From Psychrosphaera sp. B3R10 (GTDB lineage: Bacteria > Pseudomonadota > Gammaproteobacteria > Enterobacterales > Alteromonadaceae): a stretch of 64,000 nucleotides of DNA. The position numbers and the translations under genes were made by a program. Below the pieces are notes generated by a model that ran no database searches, had not been told where the DNA came from, and saw only the letters and a list, made by a program, of their open reading frames with translations. Shown here piece by piece: positions 54,913 through 64,000 of this stretch. Position 1 is the first letter of the stretch; every line of letters begins with the position of its first letter. The stretch lies in assembly GCF_018861025.1 (NCBI RefSeq), contig NZ_JAHKQH010000007.1, forward strand, positions 241,452-305,451. The letters are read 5' to 3'.

Positions 54913-55437
54913 TTAATCTGTGCAGTCGATTTCGGCTTGATCTTTTTCAAGTCGAACTCGGCCTACATTTGATATAACAATAGCACGTGAAAAAACGGTT
55001 GTTTCTTCATCAGGACAAATTGTAATTGTGGCCGTATTGTTCTGGGCAGTGTTAAATGGCGCAAAACGTAAAGAGTCACGTGTGGATGCAACCCTGTAAT
55101 CGTTAACCATTTCAATGTTTGCGATGATTTCTTCATTGCCATCTAACGAGCCATCACCGTCTTCATCAACAAAAACAATTTTACTTAGTGCCCAGTCGTC
55201 TTCGCAGTTTTGCATGTCGGAACTAGGGCAAACAACCACAAACACGTTTTCAGATACAGCGGTATGCCTCGCCAATTGAATGGCTGAAATATGATTATTT
55301 ACAATCGATGCAACTCTATTACGTTTATAAAAGTTACCCAATGACGGCGTTACCGTTGTGGCGATAATACTAAATAACGCCAGGGTAACTAGCAATTCTA
55401 TAATCGTAAATCCAGACCGCCTCACGTTATTTTGCAT
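54913..55437 (-). CDS. Minor type IV pseudopilin (FimT/GspH family)
   Basis: A 174-aa pre-pilin with the cleavage/methylation motif RRSGFTIIELLVTLALFS at its start, where PilD cuts after Gly. The C-terminal region follows the GspH/FimT pattern (LARHTAVSENVFVVVCPSS). The ATG at 55437 is one base beyond the pilE-like stop; an upstream extension of 24 codons overlaps pilE and lacks prepilin features. It is the last gene of the minor pilin operon rather than the first. Confidence 0.85.
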   Translation of the reverse strand: MQNNVRRSGFTIIELLVTLALFSIIATTVTPSLGNFYKRNRVASIVNNHISAIQLARHTAVSENVFVVVCPSSDMQNCEDDWALSKIVFVDEDGDGSLDGNEEIIANIEMVNDYRVASTRDSLRFAPFNTAQNNTATITICPDEETTVFSRAIVISNVGRVRLEKDQAEIDCTD

Positions 55438-55438
55438 A

Positions 55439-55930
55439 TTAACACTTCCAACAAAATTCATCCGCGCTATAAGCACCATCGTGATCAGCATCAATAGCTT
55501 TTCGGCCATCAGAGAAATAACTCATTATGCCTTCTTTCATACTGCCTTGACCAACAGGACCAGATGCAACAGGCGTTGCACGGATCTCATACGTCCGTCC
55601 ATTGCCACCAACCGCTTGAATGGTCAAATTGTAAATAGCTTCTGAGCCTGTATTCGATGGCGACTGATCATCATAAATCCAAGGAGCGCCAGTATCAGTC
55701 GGTGCGTCAGATGTGCCGGCAGCCCCAGCGTAGCTAAACGTTGTCGCGCGATGTTTTTCCATTGCAGTTGCGAGTGCCAGTAAATCAGCTTGAGCCTGAG
55801 CACGATAAGAGCTCTGTGCATGCCTAGTGTAACTCGGATAAATAACACCAGCCAAAATCCCAATTATTGACACGACAATAAGTAACTCGATTAGGGAAAA
55901 TCCATTTTGGCATTTTAGTTTGTATGTCAT
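55439..55930 (-). CDS. pilE: Type IV pilin-like protein PilE
   Basis: A 163-aa pre-pilin: short basic leader, then GFSLIELLIVVSIIGILAGVIYPSY, with Glu5 after the predicted PilD site. The globular part ends in a Cys pair (FCWKC). A minor pilin here, as in the P. aeruginosa locus that ends pilY1-pilE before ispH. The ATG overlaps the pilY1 stop as ATGA. Confidence 0.9.
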   Translation of the reverse strand: MTYKLKCQNGFSLIELLIVVSIIGILAGVIYPSYTRHAQSSYRAQAQADLLALATAMEKHRATTFSYAGAAGTSDAPTDTGAPWIYDDQSPSNTGSEAIYNLTIQAVGGNGRTYEIRATPVASGPVGQGSMKEGIMSYFSDGRKAIDADHDGAYSADEFCWKC

Positions 55931-58900
55931 CTATCATCCTTTGTTGTCGGTTCTATTTCTGTTGACCAAGAATTGGTATAGACCCGTTTCAATTTGCTCT
56001 TAGCACCCGAAACCTTACTTGTAAGTTTCTTAAATATGTCACCCTCATCGTCAGCCGATTCAACAGTGTCAGCGCATTCTGTGCCGATACAAATTGTTGG
56101 CGCGTCAGGATCGGTAATAATTAATCGAGGCTCCGCTGGGATCCCAGACTTATCCAATACTGCAAATGAGTCATTATAATCAATCTTATTGTCATTATTT
56201 ATATCTATCAACGCATTACCGTCGAGCAAATTAATAATATAGACTCTGCCTCCGCCCTGAGCAGCCGAACAAGAGTTTTCCTCTAAACCAGCTGAACTTG
56301 GGTCGTACGTTGAGAATATGAGTCGGCTATTGATAATCGACACCCCAGTGAGTACTTTTTCACCTTTAGTTAAATTGAATTCGTAACCATCAAATTCAGC
56401 TGCATCAGATAGATTTTGAGATTCCGGTGTAATTTGAACAATTGTAGAGATTTCAGGGAAGGTATAGCGTCCATCTTCTTTTATAAATACCCCTTTATCT
56501 TTAATCATCACAACGGAATCTTGCACTGTTTCATCTAACGGATGAGCTCGATAACCTGAACCTATTGATACCGCGTAATAATGGTCATGATCTTGCACTA
56601 TTTCAGCAATGTCAGGTGAATTATAGAAACGACGTGTTTTTTCTATATTGGCATCTTCACTCGATGAATAAAGTAATTTACCCACGGCCAATTTTGACGT
56701 TGTCTGTCCGTTGTATAAGTCTACCCGGAATAATTGTCCACCCATGTCACCGAAATAAAGATGATCAGCAAGACCATCAAAATCACGATCGATCACAGAA
56801 ATCCGAGCAGGGACACCATATTTCATCTCTGAAATGACATAGTTAGCGTTTGTATTTGACGAAATCTCAAATAATTTTTGACCCGTTGACGCTTCAACGA
56901 TAAACACAGAATTTCCTACGGTATCTGGCGTTCGAATATTGACCGAGTCCTGTAACGGATCGTAACCACCACCAAAAATAAGAACTTTCTTGGTATCTTC
57001 ACCAATTTTAATCGAAGATACTGTCGGTTTCGACCACGTCTGCCCTAAACGAGCATAGTCACCAGTGCCGCCTTCAATCGAATACTTATAGCGAGGAGAT
57101 GTACGACTCGTAATATCTAAAACATGATAGCGATTACCACCGCGTCGCTGACCAACAATAATGTAAGTATTGCCGTCTTCTGTCCATGAATTAATCGAAC
57201 CATCCATACCATAGGTGCGAGTATTAAATACATTACCGTCTTGGAAATAGACAGGAATATTATCGATTAATTCTTCAGGTATAAATGCCCAATTCTCACG
57301 GCCTGAATCACCGTCAATTGACATTAGGTAACCTTCATTTGTACCAATAAATATAGCGGACTTGTCATCAGAGTAGCGATGAAACAAGGGTTCTGAATGC
57401 AGAGGATCAGACATTTCATAGCGAGGTTCATCCGTTTCACCATCGCCATCCTTGTCTTTCATATCATAGCCTAACATCCATTTAATTAAGGTTTTACGAT
57501 AATCTTCATCGACTGTCAGTAAACCTAAATTACTCGCTGTGATACGTTCATCCTCTTCAGATAAAGGAGTTGAACTATTCGCCATATTAGAATAAATATT
57601 TCTTGCAACTCTTTGATTTGCAGAGACACCACCTCGACTAACAAATGTGCCACTTAACGAGCCGCTAGTTGCCCAAAAATCATGGGCATTGTCTTTAAAA
57701 AAGCCATCACTGGAAATCGCATTTTCTTCATTCTTATCTTGAACAACACTATCTATTAATTTGTATTTTTTTAAGTTGCCCGGCCAATATTCAGAGCTTG
57801 TTGGATCAAACAAAGCGTAATAAATATCATTCGAATGAGTCAACCGATTAAACTGATTTACCGATATACCTGGTGCTACAAACGTGCTTGAACCTTTTTT
57901 CGCTTCGACAAAAATAGACGTAAATGCCGATGCTAATTCATTAGCAGTTTTACCAGAATAAAATGAACCAGAACCAGCGGCAGCTAAATCTTTTAGATAT
58001 TGATCGTCAAAACCACTCGATTCAAAGCCAACGGTATAGGTAAAAACCTGCGCGTCATTATTAGAAACGCTACGCTCACTTGGCGGTGTTGCCATATATT
58101 CTGCAAGAGCTGTTGCACAATTTTCATTTTGACAAGTACTACCGATAATACTACTTATATCGCCATCTCGGTCTGTCGCATTAGGTTCACCGTCACTAAA
58201 CAGAACCAAATAGTTTGCCTGGCACTGCCCCAATTCACCACTAATTGGCGATATGTATTTTGCTTTATCAAGGTCTGCAATTTTTTGATCTCGACATTCA
58301 TACGACGTTAGTTGTTCTGTATTACAATCCACAGGTGTTGTAATTGATGAACCGGTAAACGTATCTGGATGACTTAAGCGTGCTAAACTTCTTACCTTGT
58401 TATAACGCCCACGACTTCCACCATTAAATACATTTTTACCATTAAGATATAAATAGGCTTCATACATGGTATCTACAACTGGCGTTGTGCCCTCAGCAAC
58501 AAACTCTTCTGTTAAACTTATTAACTTATCTCTTGCTGTATATTTATGTTCAGAACCATTAGGTGGGGTATAAACAATTCGCAGTTGTGGAGATTTTTGT
58601 TTTCGTGAAATACGAGCCGCCGCGTGGCTAAATACTTGAAATTGATCTGAACTTGCTTTGCTATCCGCTAAACCAAAAATTAGTATAGGATCACCACTTT
58701 CCCAATCAGCATCATCTACAATAGCTTGCACAATGACGGATAAATCAGGTGTATTCATTGGGTAATCTTCATTCAGCCAACCATCCGGCTTCCAACAAAC
58801 AACTCCTGTTTTGTTACATTTTCTTTCGGTCGTATCAACACTCCCTGAGCTATTTAGATATAAGTCATCAAAGTCACTGCCATCGACAAACTCACCAGGG

Positions 58901-59475
58901 TCATCTGCTAACGAACCAAAATACGCAATTGTTATGGAGTCTTCAGATGAACTATATTCTGAGAAATATGTGATATGGGCACTATTTATTGTTGAACCGT
59001 GGGGAATATTAAAGTCAGTAAATCGCAGTGCATGGGCACGTTTATGATCATTATCGATTAAATATTCTCTTGAAAATTTGGTATCCAATGAGCCATTTTT
59101 TTGTGATATTGCAAAATCATAATCACCATTAAGTGACCGCACAACCTCATTACTAGGCCAAATAGCATCTATGTCTGTCGCCGGCATCAACACTGGGCCG
59201 CCATCATCATTAAAACGCATTAGCGAAACATTCACGCCAGAGATATTGTTTAACGCTAACTTTAGTGCTTCTTTAGACTTAAACATACGGCTGCTACTCG
59301 TGCCATCTGTAGCAGACATAGAGCCCGACGTATCAAAAATGAAAACGACATTAGGGTTTACTTCGACTGCTTCGTCTGAAATGCCGTAATAAATTTCTAT
59401 GTCATCACCAAACGCGCTAAATGAGACGATTGATGAAACAAAACCTGTAATAATTAGGTCGCGTAATTTGCGCAT
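55927..59475 (-). CDS. pilY1: Type IV pilus tip adhesin PilY1
   Basis: A 1182-aa exported protein with a signal peptide (about 1-23) and an N-terminal von Willebrand A domain with MIDAS motif DTSGS (about 47-51). A C-terminal beta-propeller follows from around residue 620 to 1080 (AIFIGTNEGYLMSIDGDSG, YGMDGSINSW). Calcium-binding-like Asp-rich loops are visible (DKDGDGETD, DINNDNKID). The start chosen is ATG 59475 with AGGAG 8 bases before it; the frame extends two codons further to a TTG. It is the pilus-tip adhesin and assembly factor of the operon. Confidence 0.93.
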   Translation of the reverse strand: MRKLRDLIITGFVSSIVSFSAFGDDIEIYYGISDEAVEVNPNVVFIFDTSGSMSATDGTSSSRMFKSKEALKLALNNISGVNVSLMRFNDDGGPVLMPATDIDAIWPSNEVVRSLNGDYDFAISQKNGSLDTKFSREYLIDNDHKRAHALRFTDFNIPHGSTINSAHITYFSEYSSSEDSITIAYFGSLADDPGEFVDGSDFDDLYLNSSGSVDTTERKCNKTGVVCWKPDGWLNEDYPMNTPDLSVIVQAIVDDADWESGDPILIFGLADSKASSDQFQVFSHAAARISRKQKSPQLRIVYTPPNGSEHKYTARDKLISLTEEFVAEGTTPVVDTMYEAYLYLNGKNVFNGGSRGRYNKVRSLARLSHPDTFTGSSITTPVDCNTEQLTSYECRDQKIADLDKAKYISPISGELGQCQANYLVLFSDGEPNATDRDGDISSIIGSTCQNENCATALAEYMATPPSERSVSNNDAQVFTYTVGFESSGFDDQYLKDLAAAGSGSFYSGKTANELASAFTSIFVEAKKGSSTFVAPGISVNQFNRLTHSNDIYYALFDPTSSEYWPGNLKKYKLIDSVVQDKNEENAISSDGFFKDNAHDFWATSGSLSGTFVSRGGVSANQRVARNIYSNMANSSTPLSEEDERITASNLGLLTVDEDYRKTLIKWMLGYDMKDKDGDGETDEPRYEMSDPLHSEPLFHRYSDDKSAIFIGTNEGYLMSIDGDSGRENWAFIPEELIDNIPVYFQDGNVFNTRTYGMDGSINSWTEDGNTYIIVGQRRGGNRYHVLDITSRTSPRYKYSIEGGTGDYARLGQTWSKPTVSSIKIGEDTKKVLIFGGGYDPLQDSVNIRTPDTVGNSVFIVEASTGQKLFEISSNTNANYVISEMKYGVPARISVIDRDFDGLADHLYFGDMGGQLFRVDLYNGQTTSKLAVGKLLYSSSEDANIEKTRRFYNSPDIAEIVQDHDHYYAVSIGSGYRAHPLDETVQDSVVMIKDKGVFIKEDGRYTFPEISTIVQITPESQNLSDAAEFDGYEFNLTKGEKVLTGVSIINSRLIFSTYDPSSAGLEENSCSAAQGGGRVYIINLLDGNALIDINNDNKIDYNDSFAVLDKSGIPAEPRLIITDPDAPTICIGTECADTVESADDEGDIFKKLTSKVSGAKSKLKRVYTNSWSTEIEPTTKDDR

Positions 59476-59477
59476 TA

Positions 59478-60122
59478 TCAATCTCCTGATTCTGTCGTTT
59501 GCCTAGATAAGACAAGTGTATTGGCAGCATTTACAACAGATCCAGATACATGGCCACACCCTTTAACAACAAAAACTTCCAAGATAGTTCGATTTCTAGC
59601 ACCGTCGGTGTCGACAATACTAGAAACCAATCCTGAATTAGCGTCGGTTAAGTTCTTTAATCCAATATAAGCAGATTTAGACCACGCCCAAACTTCTGGA
59701 CTTGCTCTCATTGCAGTCGTCCCTTCCATCACAGTATCGTCCTGTAATCCATTTGCGGTAACACTTCGCTCCGCCCAATTCGCATCAGCAATGTCATCAC
59801 ATGTCGGTAAATTGTTAAAATCCACCTGATTGTCGTCAGTTATCTGTCCTGAATTTCGCGCTTGTGTTAAAACGTCAAACAACTGGTTACCATTAACATC
59901 TTCAATCGTTCCTGCCCTCAAGTTTGTTGAGGAACTTTCATGAACAATGCCCTCAATTGCCGCATCAGCGCCATCAAACGCTAATGATAAGGTATTTTGA
60001 TTTGTCGCCATCTTAGTTTGCAAAACCCCTGAAGACACCGAACTCACACCAACGACAGTCATCGACGTTAATAGCACTAAGCTAATAACTAAAACGATGC
60101 CTTTTTGTAAACGATATTTCAT
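59478..60122 (-). CDS. pilX: Minor pilin PilX
   Basis: A 214-aa protein beginning KYRLQKGIVLVISLVLLTSMTVVGVSS, which matches PilX proteins whose prepilin motif is degenerate (Gly-Ile-Val rather than the usual Gly-Phe-Thr). ATKM-like segments (LQTKMATNQ) are typical of the family. It lies 2 bases after pilW, and its stop is just upstream of the pilY1 start. Confidence 0.87.
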   Translation of the reverse strand: MKYRLQKGIVLVISLVLLTSMTVVGVSSVSSGVLQTKMATNQNTLSLAFDGADAAIEGIVHESSSTNLRAGTIEDVNGNQLFDVLTQARNSGQITDDNQVDFNNLPTCDDIADANWAERSVTANGLQDDTVMEGTTAMRASPEVWAWSKSAYIGLKNLTDANSGLVSSIVDTDGARNRTILEVFVVKGCGHVSGSVVNAANTLVLSRQTTESGD

Positions 60123-60124
60123 AA

Positions 60125-60991
60125 TTAACCTCCAGCGATCACATTATTCCATGCATTACGCATTAATATGACCGTCTCAAAAACTCGATACAAACCGTCA
60201 TCATCTGGTATAAATGCATCGTGTCCGAGTAATTTTAAGTTTCGAGTTTGACCAAGTGCGATCTCATCGTCATTTTTTATCAAAACAGCAATTTTTAAAG
60301 CAACGACCGGTATACTCCCATCTGCTTCTACAAATTCAGCGAGTCGGGCCGCGGTAACCCAAGACGTTACCATACCGGTTTCTGTATTTCCTATAGGCAA
60401 GCTGATGCCATACATAACTTGAAAATCATAAACATTTTCCATCAGTGTTACAGATTGACCATTGGCGCCATTTGCTTTTAATCCACGCAAGTAACGACCG
60501 TCATGTCCACGGCAACGAAGAGTATTATCTTCAGTGTAATATTCGTTTACGACGTGAAATTCAGCATCAACTGCAAAATCAAAATTAGAGCCTGTGCATG
60601 CTCTATTTGCCATGATATTTATGAACAATGTGTCAGGCGCTTCATCTGCCCCCTCTTTTGAGCCAAGTGTCGGATCCACATCATAATCAGCTTCTAACAC
60701 AATGGAATGAGCCCGAATATAGGTCGCTTCCATATCTACATCTATATTGCGGTCCAAGTTGGCAGAAAATTCATTATAACGACCAACAGGTAATAATGAT
60801 TGCCTTAGCGCCGAAATGATATACCGCCCATCCTGCTGAATATTAGACAAGGCATAATTATAGGTCAGTAGCTGATTATTACTTTGGTAAACCTTAACGA
60901 GTCCGGCTGTTATAATAAGTCCTAATGTCATTGAGATAAGCATCTCAACTAAGGTAAAACCGCTAACCTTAATATTGGACTTTAGCCTCAT
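60125..60991 (-). CDS. pilW: Minor pilin PilW
   Basis: A 288-aa prepilin with motif VSGFTLVEMLISMTLGLIITAGLV. The ATG at 60991 overlaps the pilV stop (ATGA) and is preferred to an in-frame start 12 codons upstream inside pilV. PilW members are among the largest minor pilins and prime pilus assembly with PilV, PilX and PilY1. Confidence 0.9.
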   Translation of the reverse strand: MRLKSNIKVSGFTLVEMLISMTLGLIITAGLVKVYQSNNQLLTYNYALSNIQQDGRYIISALRQSLLPVGRYNEFSANLDRNIDVDMEATYIRAHSIVLEADYDVDPTLGSKEGADEAPDTLFINIMANRACTGSNFDFAVDAEFHVVNEYYTEDNTLRCRGHDGRYLRGLKANGANGQSVTLMENVYDFQVMYGISLPIGNTETGMVTSWVTAARLAEFVEADGSIPVVALKIAVLIKNDDEIALGQTRNLKLLGHDAFIPDDDGLYRVFETVILMRNAWNNVIAGG

Positions 60992-61683
60992 AATCCTTCC
61001 CCTAACAACAGATCCAAATGCACACACTCATATTCACCCGCAATTCCCTGTGAATCAAGTACAGTATTGCAAAGCTGGCTTTGTGCTCGGTCTAGATTTT
61101 TCCATATAGTGGCAGGCCAAGCGACATAGATTGTTAACATTGAATGGGGTGGGACCGGGTCGCCACTAGCGTCGGCAACCGCGCCGATGGCAGTAACTCC
61201 AACTTCCATATTATCCATAATGGCAGCAGCTTGGCAGCTTGTTTCATAGGCATCAAAAATAGCTGATTGATCGGCGGTGCAAAGCTCAGCGTTTTCTGCG
61301 CCTTCATCTCGGCAACTAACAACGGCAGCCGGAATCGCTCGACAAAAACATTCAAATTCATTGCTGTCGCAGCTAGAAAGATTTCTAAAATTAAAGTTAT
61401 TTAAATTGGTATAGGCATTATCAGTGGCGTCACGAACTGGTACTGTTTCATCGTCTCGGTTTTGGAACTGGCGGTTAATACGGATCCTATCCGCCAAACT
61501 TTCCGCAATAATGGTGGCTTGCGTTTTAACGTAGGCGTCTTGATTAGAGGTAGACACAGTAAATTGCAGGCCAACTAGCCCTAAAATACCAATAGATATG
61601 ACAAACAGTGAGATTAAAATTTCAATTAATCCCACACCATTTTGACCAGAAAACGTCGCTTTATTCAGTACTTTATTTTTCAT
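60988..61683 (-). CDS. pilV: Minor pilin PilV
   Basis: A 231-aa prepilin with the motif GQNGVGLIEILISLFVISIGILGLVGLQ, followed by MA.R-type sequence QATIIAESLADRIRINR typical of PilV. It is first in the operon pilV-pilW-pilX-pilY1-pilE-fimT, 90 bases downstream of ispH. Confidence 0.9.
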   Translation of the reverse strand: MKNKVLNKATFSGQNGVGLIEILISLFVISIGILGLVGLQFTVSTSNQDAYVKTQATIIAESLADRIRINRQFQNRDDETVPVRDATDNAYTNLNNFNFRNLSSCDSNEFECFCRAIPAAVVSCRDEGAENAELCTADQSAIFDAYETSCQAAAIMDNMEVGVTAIGAVADASGDPVPPHSMLTIYVAWPATIWKNLDRAQSQLCNTVLDSQGIAGEYECVHLDLLLGEGL

Positions 61684-61773
61684 ATCCGTACTACCACTTA
61701 ACTTTGGCGTAAGCCAATAAGTAAGTTTAGTTCCTTTCTAACTGTTTGCGTAGTTTTTAGCCTATCACTCTTT

Positions 61774-62703
61774 TTATTGCAATTCAGCAGGGACGGCAAA
61801 AACGATATTTTCTTTTTTACCAGGATTTTCTAAGACGTGATTTGCACCTAACGCCTTCAACCTGTCTATAACACCTTTTACTAACACTTCCGGGGCCGAT
61901 GCCCCAGCTGTAACACCAATACTTAAACATTCATCAATCCACGTCTCATTAATATTAGACGCATCATCGATTAGATAAGCTCGCGTACCAACTTTCTCAG
62001 CTAATTCTCTTAACCGATTTGAATTAGAGCTATTTTTCGCACCAACCACTAAAAGTAAATCTACCTTTTGTGCCAATTCACGAACCGCATCTTGCCTGTT
62101 CTGTGTGGCGTAACAAATGTCGTCTTTACGAGGGCCTTTTATCTTCGGAAATTTTTCTCTCAAAGCATCTATAACATCAGCCGTATCATCAACCGACAAC
62201 GTTGTTTGAGAACAATAATACAACTCATCTGGATTTTTAACATTTAAATTAGCAACGTCAGAAGGTGATTCTACTAAATAAATCCCGCCTTCATCGCTGC
62301 TATATTGCCCCATTGTCCCCTCAACTTCCGGATGTCCTTCATGACCAATTAAAATACACTCAGTACCTTTTCTTGACGCTCGTGTGACTTCCATATGAAC
62401 TTTAGTTACCAATGGGCAAGTTGCATCAAATACTTTAAGTCCACGTTGTTTTGCTTCATTTCTAACGGCTTGAGAAACACCATGCGCAGAGAAAATAACA
62501 ATCGACTCGTCGGGTACTTCGTGTAGTTCATCAACAAATAACGCGCCTCGCTCTCGCAGGCCATTAACAACAAATTTATTGTGTACAACTTCATGACGAA
62601 CATAAATTGGTGGCTGAAATATTTCAAGAGCACGCTCTACAATGGATATTGCACGGTCAACACCGGCACAAAAGCCTCTAGGATTTGCTAATAATATTTC
62701 CAT
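61774..62703 (-). CDS. ispH: 4-hydroxy-3-methylbut-2-enyl diphosphate reductase
   Basis: A 309-aa iron-sulfur enzyme that makes IPP and DMAPP in the last MEP-pathway step. The three cluster cysteines are visible in [13 protein letters not shown] (Cys12), [11 protein letters not shown] (Cys96) and [10 protein letters not shown] (Cys197). Length and motifs are typical. The gene lies between fkpB and the minor pilins. Confidence 0.97.
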   Translation of the reverse strand: MEILLANPRGFCAGVDRAISIVERALEIFQPPIYVRHEVVHNKFVVNGLRERGALFVDELHEVPDESIVIFSAHGVSQAVRNEAKQRGLKVFDATCPLVTKVHMEVTRASRKGTECILIGHEGHPEVEGTMGQYSSDEGGIYLVESPSDVANLNVKNPDELYYCSQTTLSVDDTADVIDALREKFPKIKGPRKDDICYATQNRQDAVRELAQKVDLLLVVGAKNSSNSNRLRELAEKVGTRAYLIDDASNINETWIDECLSIGVTAGASAPEVLVKGVIDRLKALGANHVLENPGKKENIVFAVPAELQ

Positions 62704-62712
62704 TTCTCGCCT

Positions 62713-63156
62713 CTATTTTGTTGTAGTTGGTAATACGTCTAATATTTCGACATCAAACGTTAATACCTGACCTGCTAATGGGTGATTAAAATCAACTGTA
62801 ACTGACTGACCTACGACTTCTCGTATCATGCCTGGCAACTCGGCCCCATCTGGTTGCGTAAAAGCAACAATAGTTCCGACTTCAGCAGGAATATCTGAAC
62901 CAAATTTATCTCGATCCAAATAGTAAATATTGTCTGGATTAGGCTCACCAAATGCTTCTTCAGGTTGTAAAGTAAAAGACTTTTCGTCACCTTTTTCCAA
63001 ACCAATTAAACAAGCTTCAAAACCTGGTGTTAGGTTACCATCACCAATTGTTAACTTAGCGGGTTTGTTATTTACTTTAGTACTATCGGCAACCGAGTCA
63101 TCTGACAGTTTGATTGAAAAATGGAAAACAACTTCATGACCAGTTTCAATTTTCAT
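62713..63156 (-). CDS. fkpB: FKBP-type peptidyl-prolyl isomerase
   Basis: A 147-aa SlpA/FkpB-type isomerase: GHEVVFHFSIKLSDDSVADST, then LTPGFEACLIGLEKGDEKSFTL and PEEAFGEPNPDNIYYLDRDKF, then an inserted flap domain and DFNHPLAGQVLTFDVEI. It has no signal peptide and is likely cytosolic. It lies 11 bases after lspA, in the conserved ileS-lspA-fkpB-ispH order. Confidence 0.94.
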   Translation of the reverse strand: MKIETGHEVVFHFSIKLSDDSVADSTKVNNKPAKLTIGDGNLTPGFEACLIGLEKGDEKSFTLQPEEAFGEPNPDNIYYLDRDKFGSDIPAEVGTIVAFTQPDGAELPGMIREVVGQSVTVDFNHPLAGQVLTFDVEILDVLPTTTK

Positions 63157-63167
63157 TTTTACACTTC

Positions 63168-63689
63168 CTAATTTGGTATTTTTTTGCTGTTGTCGTCTTT
63201 TTTTGACTGATTAAAGTCAATAAAGGCTTCAAGAATTAACAACGCTGCACCGCAACTAATTGCAACATCTGCAATATTAAATGCAGGAAAGTGCCAACTG
63301 TCATAATAAAAATGGAGAAAATCGACGACATAACCATACATCATTCGATCTGCCACATTGCCTATAGCCCCACCTAAAATAAGGGCATAAGCAGTCAATA
63401 ACAATTTTTGTTTTATAGGTGTTTTTGCCATCCAAAATGTCAATAAAACACTAATAACAATCGCTATAATAGTGAAAAACCAACGCTGCCAACCACCCGC
63501 GTCGCTTAAAAAGCTAAACGCTGCACCGTGATTTCTGACATACGTGATGTCAAAAACCGGCAGAACATTAATATCTTGATAAAGTGCTAAGTTATTAATA
63601 ATCCAAATTTTGGTGCCTTGATCAAAAAGCACCACAACAAGGCTTAACAGCAAAAACAGTAATCCGGGAAACTTGTTTAATAACTTCAT
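63168..63689 (-). CDS. lspA: Lipoprotein signal peptidase
   Basis: A 173-aa inner-membrane aspartic protease that removes signal peptides from diacylglyceryl prolipoproteins. Four helices are predicted. The catalytic Asp123 (GYVVDFLHF) and Asp141 (FNIADVAI) and the GNVADR motif are present. It would process the several lipoproteins predicted in this window. The first base of its ATG is also the last base of the ileS stop. Confidence 0.96.
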   Translation of the reverse strand: MKLLNKFPGLLFLLLSLVVVLFDQGTKIWIINNLALYQDINVLPVFDITYVRNHGAAFSFLSDAGGWQRWFFTIIAIVISVLLTFWMAKTPIKQKLLLTAYALILGGAIGNVADRMMYGYVVDFLHFYYDSWHFPAFNIADVAISCGAALLILEAFIDFNQSKKDDNSKKIPN

Positions 63690-64000
63690 TAAGCAAATTT
63701 CCTAAACTCACCCGCACCGGTCACGTTCTCAACGCAACGGCCACATAAATCGGCGTGTTCCGGATGAATACCAACGGTAACTGAATGATGCCAACAACGC
63801 TCACACTTTTGTTCCGTGCTCGCTTTAATGCCAATAAATAAGCCGCTGATTTCTGACTCAAATGCCGTATCTGGTTTGTCAGTTAATGGTGCTAAGTTCA
63901 CTACAGAGGTGATTAAGACAAATCGCAATTCATCTTCAAGTGTTTGTAATGTATTTAATAATTCATCTGATACATACAAAGTTAACTCAGCCTCTAGCGA
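63689..64000 (-). CDS. ileS: Isoleucyl-tRNA synthetase, C-terminal part (truncated by window end)
   Basis: The last 103 residues of the synthetase continue past the window edge. The frame opens with SLEAELTLYVSDELL and ends with the C-terminal zinc-binding motif CERCWHHSV ... CGRCVENV typical of bacterial IleS. Identity is supported by order with lspA, fkpB and ispH. The N-terminal part lies outside the window. Confidence 0.95.
   Translation of the reverse strand, partial: SLEAELTLYVSDELLNTLQTLEDELRFVLITSVVNLAPLTDKPDTAFESEISGLFIGIKASTEQKCERCWHHSVTVGIHPEHADLCGRCVENVTGAGEFRKFA

Overview
The window reads as a chromosome segment of a marine, glycan-degrading gammaproteobacterium, most likely of the order Alteromonadales. 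The support is an AT-rich base composition, large TonB-dependent receptors beside sugar hydrolases, GPH-type sugar symporters, tryptophan-halogenase-like and SapC genes, and the ileS-lspA-fkpB-ispH-minor pilin block known from gammaproteobacteria. Genus cannot be fixed by reading alone. No rRNA, tRNA, CRISPR array, insertion sequence or prophage was seen.

Layout. 1-946: short tandem repeats, an unlisted 56-aa membrane protein and an unlisted 41-aa peptide with a double-glycine-type leader. 947-3550: a TonB-dependent receptor. 3837-8541: a four-gene Gld-like ABC transporter operon (ATPase, permease, GldG-like, DUF4340). 8790-14997: housekeeping and hypothetical genes (trmO, a kelch protein, DUF2310, proS coupled to hisIE, a WD40-like lipoprotein). 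About 15019-45022: a beta-glucan/cello-oligosaccharide utilisation region. 45284-50042: the stress operon prkA-yeaH-spoVR. 50149-54909: a CheY-CheC response regulator with a diguanylate cyclase, an exported Tpx, Hsp20, a PII protein and NadE. 54913-64000: type IV pilus minor pilins and PilY1, then ispH, fkpB, lspA and the 3' end of ileS.

The sugar region contains two GH3 lipoproteins, a GH1, a GH10 xylanase-like lipoprotein, two GPH symporters, a FucP/GluP-type importer, a TonB-dependent receptor, a CBM9-like secreted protein and a LacI-type regulator. Six near-identical operator sites sharing TGTAAGCGCTT lie in front of its main transcription units and make a coherent predicted regulon. Its most striking gene encodes a GH94 phosphorylase fused in frame to a complete gluconokinase domain. 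If the phosphorylase acts on cellobionate, one polypeptide would convert cellobionate into glucose 1-phosphate and 6-phosphogluconate. Downstream of the receptor is a five-gene block (two FAD halogenase-like proteins, SapC, a cupin_8/JmjC-like protein and a DUF6445 protein with an HxD...H pattern) that looks like an uncharacterised oxidative tailoring module tied to the receptor.

All assignments come from reading motifs. No database search was run.
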